Source: Polynucleobacter sp. MWH-HuK1 (GTDB lineage: Bacteria > Pseudomonadota > Gammaproteobacteria > Burkholderiales > Burkholderiaceae). From it: DNA of 64,000 nucleotides. The notes beneath the pieces were generated by a model. That model did not search any database. It was not told the DNA's origin and saw nothing but the letters and a program-made list of their open reading frames with translations. A program made the position numbers and the translations under genes. Below are positions 47,435-57,076 of this stretch, one piece after another; position 1 is the first letter of the stretch, and each line of letters begins with the position of its first letter. Where the stretch lies: NCBI RefSeq assembly GCF_018881815.1, contig NZ_JACVPP010000001.1:310001-374000 (forward strand). The letters are read 5' to 3'.

Positions 47435-47929
47435 TTAGCGCCACAACCACGCCAGCCAAACACACTTCAAGGCAAGCAGGTAAGTCACCAGCAAAGGGAC
47501 CCAAAGCACGCCCGGGACTAAATACGCAATCCCAATAAACAGCATTAAGGTCACGACGATTTTGATAAATTCACCCGAAACCAATGCCGCTAAAAATCTC
47601 CCTGGATTTAATATTTGCGTTTTTTTTGCCAACTCCAACCTTACTAAGAACAGGGTTGTAGGCAAGACGCTAATTAAACCACCTAAAAAGGCCGACTGAG
47701 TATAAAGACTTACCCCTACCGGCTCCCCAAAAATTGACCAAAACACCATGCTGATAGCTGTAATCAGCATTTGGACCAACACTATTTTCCATGGTGAAAG
47801 CGCTCGGTACTTTGCAGCATTACTTTGCTGCAACGCAACAATCTCTTCCTTGCTGTAGACCCGAATGACTTCTTCATCGGGCTCATCCCACTCAGTTGCC
47901 TTGGAAAATTGATTTTTTTGAGGAATCAA
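47435..47929 (-). CDS. atpI: ATP synthase protein I
   Basis: AtpI is a small membrane protein that assists c-ring assembly or magnesium supply and is not part of the final enzyme. The 164-residue product has four hydrophobic helices (about 52-70, 80-100, 112-130, 135-160) after a charged N-terminal region. It begins at TTG with GGGG five bases upstream. The promoter predicted just before it would leave almost no leader. Confidence 0.87.
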   Translation of the reverse strand: MIPQKNQFSKATEWDEPDEEVIRVYSKEEIVALQQSNAAKYRALSPWKIVLVQMLITAISMVFWSIFGEPVGVSLYTQSAFLGGLISVLPTTLFLVRLELAKKTQILNPGRFLAALVSGEFIKIVVTLMLFIGIAYLVPGVLWVPLLVTYLLALKCVWLAWLWR

Positions 47930-47941
47930 TTTAGCCCCGAA

Positions 47942-47970
47942 AGTTTAATGTGTGCACTGCAATATGTCAA
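47942..47970 (-). promoter_or_regulatory. Promoter of the atp operon
   Basis: A perfect TTGACA (47970 to 47965), 17 bases and TAAACT (47947 to 47942), firing toward atpI from the short gap after parB. The predicted start is only a handful of bases before the atpI TTG. Confidence 0.8.
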
Positions 47971-47997
47971 AGGCTTTGGGGACATTTTTGCCCTTAT

Positions 47998-48888
47998 TTA
48001 TGACTCAACGCCCAACTTTTTTAACAAAGAATCTAGCTCGTCGAACTGGCTAAAGCGAATTCTGAGCTCTCCACCCTTACCTTTGAGCTTAAATTCCGTG
48101 CTCAAACCGATCAAATCTGCTATTTCCTGGGTTAAACGCTGCATATCTGGATCGGCGCCCTTTGCTGAACTGCCAGGCTTACTTTTAGCTTTTTGGTCGC
48201 CTATTTGGCCGCCTGCAATCACCAAAGCAGCAGTCATTCTTTCTGCTTCACGGACTGATAAGCCTTGAGCAGAGATTCTTTGGGCTAGTGCAACCTGGCT
48301 AGAGCCTGGAAGAGAGAGTAGCGCACGGGCGTGGCCCATGTCTATGTCGCCAGCGAGCAGCATTGCCTGGACTGGCTTTGCCAGCTGGGCAAGGCGCAGC
48401 AAATTGGTAATGGCGCTGCGGGATTTACCCACTGCTTTTGCAGCCTGCTCATGTGTGAAGCCAAATTCCTCGATCAAGCGAGCCAAGCCCTGAGACTCTT
48501 CAAGAGGATTTAAGTCCTCGCGCTGCATATTTTCGATCAAGGCCATTGCTGCAGCAGCTTGATCATCTGCACCAGAAACCAAAACAGGAACTTCTTTTAA
48601 GCCTGCGATAGTAGCGGCACGAAAACGTCTTTCACCTGCAATGATTTCATATTTGCCGGGTGCCACCAAACGAACTAACAGCGGTTGCATCACGCCTTGT
48701 TCACGAATGCTTTCTGCCAATTCTTGTAAAGCACCTGCCTCCATTTTTTGACGTGGCTGATATTTGCCTGCTTGAAGCGCTGTAAGCGGCAAGCGGTTAA
48801 TGTCAGTTGAAGGGCTTGCTTGTTGAATTTTTTCTCCAAGCAGAGCCTCAAGACCTCTACCCAAACCTTTTTTCTTAATGGCAACCAT
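47998..48888 (-). CDS. parB: Chromosome partitioning protein ParB
   Basis: ParB is a CTP-dependent clamp that loads at parS and spreads on DNA. The 296-residue protein has a ParA-interacting N-terminus ([15 protein letters not shown]), the CTP-binding boxes ([13 protein letters not shown] and [12 protein letters not shown]), a helix-turn-helix near 140-165 ([20 protein letters not shown]) and a C-terminal dimer domain. Two perfect parS sites lie about 2-4 kb upstream. Confidence 0.96.
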   Translation of the reverse strand: MVAIKKKGLGRGLEALLGEKIQQASPSTDINRLPLTALQAGKYQPRQKMEAGALQELAESIREQGVMQPLLVRLVAPGKYEIIAGERRFRAATIAGLKEVPVLVSGADDQAAAAMALIENMQREDLNPLEESQGLARLIEEFGFTHEQAAKAVGKSRSAITNLLRLAQLAKPVQAMLLAGDIDMGHARALLSLPGSSQVALAQRISAQGLSVREAERMTAALVIAGGQIGDQKAKSKPGSSAKGADPDMQRLTQEIADLIGLSTEFKLKGKGGELRIRFSQFDELDSLLKKLGVES

Positions 48889-48911
48889 GATCTATATTTT
48901 CTCTTTAAAAA

Positions 48912-49682
48912 TTACATCTGCTTGATGCGTTCAATCATCTCGGCGCCAAACTCTAGATACGCTTTTGCGCCACGCGATGACTTATCAAAAGCCACCCCAG
49001 GAAGCCCGTAGGAAGGGGCTTCTGCTAGGCGCACGTTGCGCGGAATAATGGACTTAAAAACTTTATCGCCGAAGTGTTCGAGCAACTGATCGGAGACTTG
49101 TTGTTGCAATGTCATGCGCGCATCAAACATCACCCGCAACAAACCAATAATGACTAAATCCGGATTTAAATTTGTGTGCACTTGTTTGATGGTGTTAACC
49201 AAATCAGACAAGCCCTCCAATGCAAAATATTCACATTGCATAGGAACAATCACACCATTTGCTGCGCACAATCCATTAAGAGTTAATAAAGATAGGGCAG
49301 GTGGACAATCGATCAAAATAAAATCGTAGTCATCAGCGACTTGCGCAAGCGCATCCTTCAGTCGCACTTCGCGCAAATCCAAATCTACTAATTCAATTTC
49401 AGCTCCAGCCAAATCACGATTGGCTGGCAATACGTCATAGCCTGAACTTTCGCAACGTTGAGCACAATCTTTAACAGATGCCATGCCAATCAACACTTGA
49501 TAGACGCTAGTATTTAATTCTGCCTTTTCAACTCCAGAACCCATAGTTGCATTGCCTTGGGGGTCTAAGTCAACCAATAAAACGCGCTGTTTCAGACCCG
49601 CCAAGCCTGCAGCCAAATTAACAGCGGTCGTGGTCTTGCCAACGCCACCTTTTTGATTTGCGATACAGAATATTTTTGCCAT
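48912..49682 (-). CDS. parA: Chromosome partitioning ATPase ParA
   Basis: ParA is a deviant-Walker ATPase that moves ParB-parS complexes over the nucleoid. K11-GGVGK16-TTTAVNLA is the deviant Walker A with its signature lysine, and DCPPALSLLTLNG is Walker B. The 256-residue size and lack of an N-terminal DNA-binding domain mark the chromosomal type. It is followed by parB after 23 bases. Confidence 0.96.
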   Translation of the reverse strand: MAKIFCIANQKGGVGKTTTAVNLAAGLAGLKQRVLLVDLDPQGNATMGSGVEKAELNTSVYQVLIGMASVKDCAQRCESSGYDVLPANRDLAGAEIELVDLDLREVRLKDALAQVADDYDFILIDCPPALSLLTLNGLCAANGVIVPMQCEYFALEGLSDLVNTIKQVHTNLNPDLVIIGLLRVMFDARMTLQQQVSDQLLEHFGDKVFKSIIPRNVRLAEAPSYGLPGVAFDKSSRGAKAYLEFGAEMIERIKQM

Positions 49683-49701
49683 AGCTACCTTTGGATCTAC
49701 C

Positions 49702-50370
49702 TTAAGGGGTGAGGGTGGATTTTCTCACGGGGGCCAACACCAAAAGACGTCGCTCCACCGCTAAATTAGGAATATGAAGGGGCTCATCTGCGACTAAGCG
49801 CCACTCCTCCATAGAAACATCTTTCATTTCATCGTCTGCACGCTTAGCCTTCATTGCGAATACCAGGCCATCGGGCTTTAGGAAAGGCAGTGACAAATCT
49901 AAAAAGCGTGCCAGGTTGGTAAATGCACGAGAAATGACTGCGTCAAACTGTGCGGGTTGCTGCACCGCAGCATCTTCCACTCGCTCACAGAGCACTTCAA
50001 TGTTTTTTAGCTTTAACTTTCCGCGCACATGCTGTAGGAATGCCGTCTTTTTACGTATGGCTTCAATCAAAGAAAGTTGCCACCCCGTCTGAACAATCGC
50101 AATCGGAATTGCCGGCAAGCCACCACCCGAACCGAGATCTGCAATCCTGGGTGACGGCCCAGACAAAAACTGCCTGAGAACAGGTAAAACGGCAATAGAA
50201 TCAATGAGATGGAGCCGTACAGAATCTTTTTCGCCCTCAATTGCTGTGAGATTATGAACCTGGTTCCAGCGGCCCATTTCTTGTAGAAATAGCTCTAAAT
50301 CTGCGATATTGGTCGCACTTAATTTGAGGCCAAGATCCTCAATTCCTAAAGCAAGGAGCCCCTCACTCAT
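49702..50370 (-). CDS. rsmG: 16S rRNA (guanine527-N7)-methyltransferase
   Basis: RsmG makes m7G527 in the 530 loop of 16S rRNA with SAM. The 222-residue product has the GidB core: [20 protein letters not shown], then the SAM loop [17 protein letters not shown] (about 94-110), then [10 protein letters not shown]. Its start overlaps the mnmG stop by eight bases, so the two are translationally coupled. Confidence 0.95.
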   Translation of the reverse strand: MSEGLLALGIEDLGLKLSATNIADLELFLQEMGRWNQVHNLTAIEGEKDSVRLHLIDSIAVLPVLRQFLSGPSPRIADLGSGGGLPAIPIAIVQTGWQLSLIEAIRKKTAFLQHVRGKLKLKNIEVLCERVEDAAVQQPAQFDAVISRAFTNLARFLDLSLPFLKPDGLVFAMKAKRADDEMKDVSMEEWRLVADEPLHIPNLAVERRLLVLAPVRKSTLTP

Positions 50371-52285
50371 GCGCTTCTTGAGTGCGCCCCAAGCCCTTTT
50401 TTAGGTGCACCAACAAAAGGGAAAGGGCTGCGGGAGTCACTCCTGAAATACGACCAGCTTGACCCAATGTTTCGGGTTTATGCAAGTTGAGCTTTTGTTG
50501 TACCTCTTTGGATAAACCAATAACCTGCGAATAATCGAGCGATTCCGGAAGAGGAAATGTCTCATTGTGCTCTTGGCGAGCAATTTCAGTCGCTTGACGC
50601 TCGATATAGCCCTGATACTTCACAGAAATCTCTACTTGGTCGCTTATTTGAGCAGCCAACCCAAGATCTTCATCCAAAGATTCTGGGGCCCACATTCCAT
50701 CGCCTAGGGCAGTAATTGCCTCATAAGTAATTCCTGGGCGCCTTAAAAGCTCAGCCAAACTACATTCATGGGAAAGGTCTTGTCCCAATAATTGGGAAAC
50801 AAAGGGGGCAGCCTCGCTCTTAGGGCCCACCCAAATATTTTGCAAACGAGATGTTTCACGTGAAACAGCCTCCTGTTTTCTACAAAACACTTCCCAGCGA
50901 TGGTTGTCAACCAAGCCCATCTCGCGCCCAATAGCAGTCAAACGCATATCAGCGTTATCTTCCCGTAAGCTCAAGCGATATTCGGCACGGCTTGTAAACA
51001 TGCGATACGGCTCCTGAACACCACGAGTGATTAGATCATCGACCAAAACACCTATGTAAGACTCGCTTCGCTTAGGCAGCCAAGGCTCTTTGCCTTTAGC
51101 AGCTAAACCAGCGTTGATACCAGCCAACATGCCCTGCGCAGCAGCCTCTTCATAACCCGTGGTGCCGTTAATCTGGCCCGCAAAGTAAAGGCCGCCAATA
51201 ACCCTAGTCTCTAAACTATGGCGCAATTGGCGCGGATCAAAGAAGTCATACTCAATGGCATAGCCGGGACGCACAATCACCGCAGACTCCATCCCCCGAA
51301 TGCTTCTAACCAAATCCCACTGCACATCAAAAGGCAAACTAGTCGAGATTCCGTTTGGATAAAACTCGTTAGTTGTAAGGCCCTCAGGCTCGAGGAATAT
51401 CTGATGACTGTTTCGAGAGGCAAAGCGGTGAATCTTGTCTTCGATAGAGGGGCAGTAGCGCGGTCCAACACCCTCAATCACCCCGGTATACATTGGTGAA
51501 CGGTCTAAACCACTGCGAATAATGTCGTGAGTTCTCTCATTCGTATGGGAAATCCAGCAAGGGGCCTGTTTGGGATGCTGCTCGGGACGACCCAAATACG
51601 AAAACACTGGAACAGGGTCTAAATCCCCAGGTTGCTCCAACATTACCGAGAAATCAATCGTTCTGCCATCAATGCGGGGCGGGGTACCGGTTTTAAGTCT
51701 GCCCTGAGGAAGCTTTAACTCTTTTAACCTCGCAGACAAAGAAACTGCTGCCGGATCACCAGCGCGACCACCAGCATAATTATTTAATCCAACGTGGATC
51801 TTTCCATCCAAAAAGGTGCCCGCTGTAAGCACTACCTTTTTAGCCATAAACTCCAGGCCCATTTGGGTAACAACACCCTGCACATCATCGCCGTTTACCA
51901 ACAGGTCATCAACCGCGGCCTGAAATAGGCTTAAATTAGGCTGGTTTTCTAAACGACGGCGAATTGCCGCCTTATATAGAACGCGATCGCCCTGGGCGCG
52001 GGTAGCCCGCACGGCAGGTCCTTTGCTTGAATTAAGGATTCGAAACTGAATGCCGGCCTCGTCAGTGGCAGCAGCCATTGCGCCACCCATCGCATCAATT
52101 TCTTTTACTAGGTGGCCTTTACCAATCCCGCCAATGGAGGGGTTGCAGCTCATTGCGCCTAGGTTTTCGATACTATGGGTAATAAGAAGCGTATCGCAAC
52201 CCATGCGTGCTGAGGCAAGGGCAGCCTCAGTCCCAGCGTGACCGCCGCCAACCACAATGACATCGAAATTTTTGGAATAACGCAT
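50363..52285 (-). CDS. mnmG: tRNA uridine-5-carboxymethylaminomethyl modification enzyme MnmG
   Basis: With MnmE, MnmG modifies the wobble uridine of several tRNAs. The 640-residue flavoprotein has the FAD motif [14 protein letters not shown] (about 11-24), the active-site stretch [13 protein letters not shown] and the family block [12 protein letters not shown] perfect parS site (50852-50867) lies inside its coding sequence, and another lies just upstream of its start. Confidence 0.97.
   Translation of the reverse strand: MRYSKNFDVIVVGGGHAGTEAALASARMGCDTLLITHSIENLGAMSCNPSIGGIGKGHLVKEIDAMGGAMAAATDEAGIQFRILNSSKGPAVRATRAQGDRVLYKAAIRRRLENQPNLSLFQAAVDDLLVNGDDVQGVVTQMGLEFMAKKVVLTAGTFLDGKIHVGLNNYAGGRAGDPAAVSLSARLKELKLPQGRLKTGTPPRIDGRTIDFSVMLEQPGDLDPVPVFSYLGRPEQHPKQAPCWISHTNERTHDIIRSGLDRSPMYTGVIEGVGPRYCPSIEDKIHRFASRNSHQIFLEPEGLTTNEFYPNGISTSLPFDVQWDLVRSIRGMESAVIVRPGYAIEYDFFDPRQLRHSLETRVIGGLYFAGQINGTTGYEEAAAQGMLAGINAGLAAKGKEPWLPKRSESYIGVLVDDLITRGVQEPYRMFTSRAEYRLSLREDNADMRLTAIGREMGLVDNHRWEVFCRKQEAVSRETSRLQNIWVGPKSEAAPFVSQLLGQDLSHECSLAELLRRPGITYEAITALGDGMWAPESLDEDLGLAAQISDQVEISVKYQGYIERQATEIARQEHNETFPLPESLDYSQVIGLSKEVQQKLNLHKPETLGQAGRISGVTPAALSLLLVHLKKGLGRTQEAHE
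50852..50867. other. parS site inside mnmG
   Basis: TGTTTCACGTGAAACA, a perfect 16-base palindrome and exact match to the bacterial chromosomal parS consensus. It is read within mnmG codons for Ala-Val-Ser-Arg-Glu-Thr-Ser, so the site has been kept despite coding constraint. Confidence 0.92.
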
Positions 52286-52324
52286 GATTTGCCTCAGATA
52301 GGGCGATGATCATAGCATTTTGTT

Positions 52325-52340
52325 TGTTTCACGTGAAACA
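52325..52340. other. parS site upstream of mnmG
   Basis: A second perfect TGTTTCACGTGAAACA, 40 bases before the mnmG ATG in the mnmG-TSUP spacer. The pair lies 1.47 kb apart, close to parAB and about 10 kb from oriC, as expected for the centromere. Confidence 0.95.
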
Positions 52341-52391
52341 AAACACCACAAATATCTAGAAAACTAAAAGGTAAATTTCTAAGTAATTGAT

Positions 52392-53141
52392 TTAATTGAA
52401 AAAATAGGCGTCCCAGGCGGACTTCAAAATTAGCACACTCACAATAAGCAGAAAAGCCTTTCTAACAAAAGTGCTGCCATGCTTAATTGCTAGACGACTT
52501 CCGAACTGGCTACCCGCAATATTGGCCGCCATCATAACCAAGCCCAAGGGCCAATTAATTTGGCCCAAGCTGGCCAGCATCAAAATAGCAGCAAAGTTTG
52601 TTGCAACATTTACCAACTTTGTTGCGGCAGATGCATGCAAAAAATCAAAGCCAAAAAACCGCACAAATCCAAACAATAAAAAACTGCCGGTTCCAGGCCC
52701 AAAGAAGCCATCATAAAAACCAATGGTTAAACCAAGAATTACCCCCTTGGTCTGTTGAAAGCGCCCAATAATTTTTGGCGCGTGAGCCTCGCCAAGAGAG
52801 GGCTGAAACCAGGTGTACAACAACAGAAATAACAGTACAAATGGCAAAGCCTTGCGAAGTGGTTCTGCCGGAAAATTGCTTACCGCATTAGCGCCCAACA
52901 ATGAACCAACAAAACCCGCAACAATTGCGGGCCCAACAACAGCCCATGGCAAAGACACATGCCGCAAATATTTACGCGCGGCATTGAGCGTTCCCCCAAC
53001 TGCAGACACTTTATTGGTCGATAGCAGGGTTGCAGGGGGCGCTTCTGGATAGGCCGCAAAAAGGGCGGGAACCTGAATTAGGCCGCCCCCACCAGCCACC
53101 GCATCAACCAGGCCGGCAAAAAAAGCCATTGCTAAAAGCAA
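52392..53141 (-). CDS. TSUP family (TauE/SafE) membrane permease
   Basis: A 249-residue polytopic membrane protein with the two family repeats, GLVDAVAGGGGLIQVPAL near the N-terminus and GFYDGFFGPGTGSFLLFGF in the middle. TSUP proteins move sulfite, sulfoacetate or related organic anions. The substrate is unknown. The start is uncertain: TTG at 53141 is the only standard codon giving most of the first helix, yet relatives usually have more residues before the first repeat. It follows the liv operon. Confidence 0.82.
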   Translation of the reverse strand: MLLAMAFFAGLVDAVAGGGGLIQVPALFAAYPEAPPATLLSTNKVSAVGGTLNAARKYLRHVSLPWAVVGPAIVAGFVGSLLGANAVSNFPAEPLRKALPFVLLFLLLYTWFQPSLGEAHAPKIIGRFQQTKGVILGLTIGFYDGFFGPGTGSFLLFGFVRFFGFDFLHASAATKLVNVATNFAAILMLASLGQINWPLGLVMMAANIAGSQFGSRLAIKHGSTFVRKAFLLIVSVLILKSAWDAYFFN

Positions 53142-53191
53142 TGGCCAGATATAAATTGAAAATTCGATGAGAGTCTCTTTTAATTAAATGG

Positions 53192-53221
53192 GTGTGACGC
53201 AATTAAAAATTGACGTCACAC
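53192..53221 (-). terminator. Hairpin after livM
   Basis: GTGTGACG/CGTCACAC with an extended inner CAATT/AATTG pairing, between livM and the TSUP gene. There is no T run after it, so it may end transcription weakly or protect the liv mRNA 3' end. Confidence 0.5.
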
Positions 53222-53253
53222 AGAAACCAAATAATAAAAGGAAAAAACAAAAA

Positions 53254-54183
53254 TTAGTTTTTGTTTTTGAAGTGCGCAGCGATTTCACCAACAACACCGC
53301 GACGGAAGGCTAGAACGCAAATTACAAAAATAAATCCGGTGGCAATTGTGCTCCAAGAGCCAATATTAGCCAGATAGTTTTGTAAACCCACAACAATTCC
53401 TGCGCCAACCACCGGACCAAGAATGGTGCCCATTCCTCCAAGCAAAGTCATCAATACAACTTCACCCGACATATGCCAATGAACGTCAGTGAGCGTTGCC
53501 AACTGAAACACCAAAGACTTCATCGATCCAGCAAGACCAGCTAATGCCGCAGAAATAACAAACGACATTAATTTAAATCGATCGACGTCATAACCCAAAG
53601 AAATTGCCCGCGGCTCATTCTCGCGAATAGCTTTGAGCACCTGGCCAAACGGGGAGTGAACCGCACGCATGATCAAAGCGAAGCCAAATAAGAAAACGGC
53701 CAACACAAAGTAATACATCGCCACATCATTTTTTAGGTCAATAAAGCCAAATAATATTCCACGAGGTACGCCTTGAATACCATCCTCACCACCAGTAAAA
53801 GGCAGTTGAACGGCTAAAAAGTAAATCATTTGCGAAAGCGCCAAGGTCACCATCGCAAAGTAAATGCCTTGCCTGCGAATCGCCAAGGAGCCGATTAAGA
53901 AACCTAGAACTCCGGAGCCAGCAACTCCCAAAATAATACCCAGCTCAGGGGAAAGGCCGGCCTCCTTACAAAAGTAAGCAGTGATGTAGGCGGCCGTTCC
54001 AAAGAATGCTGCATGACCAAAAGATAGCAGGCCTGTAAAACCCAGAAGCAAATTAAATGCGCATGCAAACAATGCGAAACACAAAACCTTCATCGCAAAC
54101 ACAAGATAAATAAAATCTTGGAACGGCAATAACAGTCCAATAAGGACCAAAATTCCGTAAAGTAATTTTGTTTTTGGGTTCAT
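53254..54183 (-). CDS. livM: Branched-chain amino acid type ABC transporter permease (LivM)
   Basis: One of the two inner-membrane permease subunits of a hydrophobic amino acid uptake system. The 309-residue protein has eight to ten hydrophobic segments and the LivM block AIRENEPRAISLGYDVDRFK, which contacts the ATPases. It starts two bases after livH. The substrate could be leucine, isoleucine and valine, or amides or urea, because the family is broad. Confidence 0.9.
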   Translation of the reverse strand: MNPKTKLLYGILVLIGLLLPFQDFIYLVFAMKVLCFALFACAFNLLLGFTGLLSFGHAAFFGTAAYITAYFCKEAGLSPELGIILGVAGSGVLGFLIGSLAIRRQGIYFAMVTLALSQMIYFLAVQLPFTGGEDGIQGVPRGILFGFIDLKNDVAMYYFVLAVFLFGFALIMRAVHSPFGQVLKAIRENEPRAISLGYDVDRFKLMSFVISAALAGLAGSMKSLVFQLATLTDVHWHMSGEVVLMTLLGGMGTILGPVVGAGIVVGLQNYLANIGSWSTIATGFIFVICVLAFRRGVVGEIAAHFKNKN

Positions 54184-54185
54184 GC

Positions 54186-55106
54186 TTATTTCTCCCGCCC
54201 AAACAGTCCAGCAGGACGAACCAACAAAACAATTGCCATGATCACAAAAATCACAACGCCAGAAGCTTCTGGGTAAAAGACTTTAGTAAGACCCTCAATC
54301 AAGCCCAAACCTAAACCAGTCAAAATGGCGCCCATAATGGAGCCCATGCCGCCAATGACCACCACCGCAAAAACAACGATGATGAGATTGGAGCCCATTA
54401 ATGGATTTACTTGAAAAATAGGAGCAGCTAAAACACCAGCAAAACCAGCCAAGCCAACGCCATAGGCGTAAGCCAACGAAATCATTAGGGGGACATTAAT
54501 ACCGAAAGCCTGTAGTAATTTAGGATTTTCGGTTCCAGCACGCAAATAGGCGCCCAACTTTGTTCTTTCAATCACGTACCAGGTAGAGAAACAAACCACC
54601 AAAGAAATAATCACCACCCACACACGATACTTCGGCAAAATAATACCAAGAGACTCCAGTGGAATGGCGCCCTGCAACATCTCTGGGGCTGGATAGCTCT
54701 CACCAGAGATTCCGTACCAATGACGGAACATGCCCTCAATAATGAGCGCCAAACCAAAGGTCAGCAGAAGACCGTATAAATGGTCTAAGTGATACAGACG
54801 GCGCAGCATCGTGCGCTCAAGAATTAAACCGAAACCCGCCAAAACCAACGGGACAATAATTAAAGCAAACCAATAATTGATTGATAGTTCAGGAAAGCCA
54901 AGCCATTGGCTGATTTGAGTTAAACCAATCCAAGCAATAAATGCACCCATGGTGTACTGAGCACCATGCGCAAAATTAATGATGTTGAGAAGGCCAAAGA
55001 TGATGGCCAATCCCAAACTCAATATGGCATAGAAAGAGCCATTAATAAGCCCCACCAAGAGCTGGGCTACCAGCCCTTGAGGGGTAATTCCAAGAAGTTC
55101 AAACAT
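54186..55106 (-). CDS. livH: Branched-chain amino acid type ABC transporter permease (LivH)
   Basis: The partner permease of LivM. The 306-residue polytopic protein has the family start (LVAQLLVGLINGSFYAILSL) and GLLNIINFAHGAQYTMGAF. The coupling region ERTKLGAYLRAGTENPKLLQ faces the ATPases. It is cotranscribed with the binding-protein gene 16 bases upstream. Confidence 0.9.
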   Translation of the reverse strand: MFELLGITPQGLVAQLLVGLINGSFYAILSLGLAIIFGLLNIINFAHGAQYTMGAFIAWIGLTQISQWLGFPELSINYWFALIIVPLVLAGFGLILERTMLRRLYHLDHLYGLLLTFGLALIIEGMFRHWYGISGESYPAPEMLQGAIPLESLGIILPKYRVWVVIISLVVCFSTWYVIERTKLGAYLRAGTENPKLLQAFGINVPLMISLAYAYGVGLAGFAGVLAAPIFQVNPLMGSNLIIVVFAVVVIGGMGSIMGAILTGLGLGLIEGLTKVFYPEASGVVIFVIMAIVLLVRPAGLFGREK

Positions 55107-55122
55107 ACTTAATAGAGATCAA

Positions 55123-56349
55123 TTACTTGTTAGTAACCAGCTTGCATCTTGACAATGAAAGTGGTTGAGTCGCTTCGGCAGCAGGAATCACCGCCTTGAC
55201 GTTGTAATAGTCCCATGGGCTCTTAGAGTCTGCCGGCTTCTTCACTTCGAGCAAATACATGTCATGCTCAAACTTGCCGTCAGCACGAATCTTGCCTTTG
55301 AAAAGACCATCGTCAATATTAGTAGACTTCAAGGCCTTCATAACAGCCTGAGTGTCATCAGTGCCAGCTTTTTGTACGGCATTTAAGTAAGCCAGAACGG
55401 ATGAATAAACGCCTGCCTGAACGCTAGAAGGCATGCGCTTATGTTGCAAGATGAAGCGTTTTGCAAAAGCACGAGTCTTGTCGTCTTTATCCCAATAGAA
55501 ACCCTCTGTAAGGTACATGCCTTGAGCAGCATTCAAACCCAAAGAGTGAACGTCAGTAATAAACATCAACAAAGGAACAACAGTTTGCTTTTTGTTAATA
55601 CCAAACTCTGAAGCTTGCTTGACGCTATTAATGGTGTCTTGGCCGGCGTTTGCCAAAGCAACAACATCGGCCCCGCTAGCTTGCGCCTTCAGGAGATAGG
55701 ATGAAAAGTCACTATTAGGGAAAGGATGCTTACTGGTTCCTAATACCTTCCCACCATTAGCATTAACAACATTGGTTGAATCTTTCTCTAAAGCTGCGCC
55801 GAAAGCGTAGTCAGCAGTAAGGAAGTACCAATTCTTTTTACCTTGCTTTACAACAGCCTTAGCTGTGCCATTTGAAAGCGCATAGGTGTCATAGGTCCAA
55901 TGAACGTTATTGGCAGTACACTTCTCATTGGTGATTGGCAAAGAAGCTGCGCCAGAAACCAAAGTAATCTTATTCTTTTGTTCAGCAACTTCCATTACAG
56001 CCAAAGCAACGTTAGTTGAAACCAATTCAACAATGACGTCTACACCATCTTTGTCGTACCACTCACGAGCCTTGTTTGCAGCAATATCAGCCTTGTTCTG
56101 GTGATCAGCACTAACTAACTCGATCTTCTTGCCAATTACAGTTCCATCTTTAGAAAAATCCGCAATCGCCATCTTTGCAGCAATTACAGCGCCTGGACCA
56201 GCCAAGTCAGAATAGGTTGAGGAAAGATCGGTCAACACACCAATCTTAATAACATCGCCACTAACCTTCGGTGCGCTTTGCGCAAACACTGGGTTTGAAC
56301 CAAACATGGTCGCCGCAACCAGACACGCGGTTATTTGCTTTAACTTCAT
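55123..56349 (-). CDS. Periplasmic ABC transporter substrate-binding protein (LivJ/LivK-like)
   Basis: A 408-residue binding protein with a signal peptide (MKLKQITACLVAATMFG, cleavage after FAQ near 24). The type I fold follows, beginning IKIGVLTDLSSTYSDLAGPG. The second ATG is preferred because AGGAG is then six bases away. The Leu/Ile/Val-binding family also covers amides, urea and aromatic acids, so the ligand is open. Two cysteines (about 148 and 401) could form a disulfide. Confidence 0.88.
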   Translation of the reverse strand: MKLKQITACLVAATMFGSNPVFAQSAPKVSGDVIKIGVLTDLSSTYSDLAGPGAVIAAKMAIADFSKDGTVIGKKIELVSADHQNKADIAANKAREWYDKDGVDVIVELVSTNVALAVMEVAEQKNKITLVSGAASLPITNEKCTANNVHWTYDTYALSNGTAKAVVKQGKKNWYFLTADYAFGAALEKDSTNVVNANGGKVLGTSKHPFPNSDFSSYLLKAQASGADVVALANAGQDTINSVKQASEFGINKKQTVVPLLMFITDVHSLGLNAAQGMYLTEGFYWDKDDKTRAFAKRFILQHKRMPSSVQAGVYSSVLAYLNAVQKAGTDDTQAVMKALKSTNIDDGLFKGKIRADGKFEHDMYLLEVKKPADSKSPWDYYNVKAVIPAAEATQPLSLSRCKLVTNK

Positions 56350-56371
56350 TGCCATCTCCTATAGAAATCCA

Positions 56372-57076
56372 CTAAACACCAAGATACTCATTTAATAAAG
56401 CCGCTTTTTCAGCAAGCTCATTCTGATTTACAACCTCAACCACATTTCCATGTTCAACAACATAGTGGCGATCAGCCAAAGGTGCCGCAAAACGGAAATT
56501 CTGCTCAACCAACACAATGGTGAACCCTTTACTGCGGAGGCTAGTTACAACCTCGCCAAGCTTTTGCACAATGACTGGGGCCAAACCTTCGGTAATTTCA
56601 TCAAGCAACAGAAGCTTGGCGCCCGTTCTTAAAATTCGCGCCATTGCCAACATTTGTTGCTCACCACCAGAAAGGCGGGTGCCGGGGCTGTTTCTTCTTT
56701 CGTATAGATTGGGGAACATTTCATAAATCTCATCCAAACCCATACCACCAGGAGCAATGTCCGGCAAAAGCAACAAATTCTCTTCGGTGCTTAAGCTTGC
56801 AAAAATCCCTCTTTCTTCCGGACAATATCCAACACCTAAGCGCGCAATCTTGTAAGTAGGCATTGCAATCGTTTGTTCGCCATAAACCTCTACAGATCCA
56901 GTTCTTTTGCTGGTTAAGCCAAGAATCGTTTTCAGAATGGTGCTTCTTCCGGCGCCGTTTCTTCCAAGCAGGGTGACAACCTCTCCATCTCGAACAGCAA
57001 AATTTACACCGTGCAAAATATGTGACTCGCCATACCAAGACTCTAGGTTTTTAACCTCCAACGCCATGGTGCTCAT
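56372..57076 (-). CDS. livF: ABC transporter ATP-binding protein (LivF) with Arg in Walker A
   Basis: A 234-residue ATPase of the liv system. The signature LSGGEQQMLAMARIL and Walker B LLLLDEITEGL are intact. The Walker A reads G38-RNGAG-R44-ST, with arginine where lysine is normal, and the codon is AGA. I recall arginine here in some LivF-type proteins, but normally this lysine is important for ATP hydrolysis, so LivG may do most of the work. It overlaps livG by four bases. Confidence 0.9.
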   Translation of the reverse strand: MSTMALEVKNLESWYGESHILHGVNFAVRDGEVVTLLGRNGAGRSTILKTILGLTSKRTGSVEVYGEQTIAMPTYKIARLGVGYCPEERGIFASLSTEENLLLLPDIAPGGMGLDEIYEMFPNLYERRNSPGTRLSGGEQQMLAMARILRTGAKLLLLDEITEGLAPVIVQKLGEVVTSLRSKGFTIVLVEQNFRFAAPLADRHYVVEHGNVVEVVNQNELAEKAALLNEYLGV

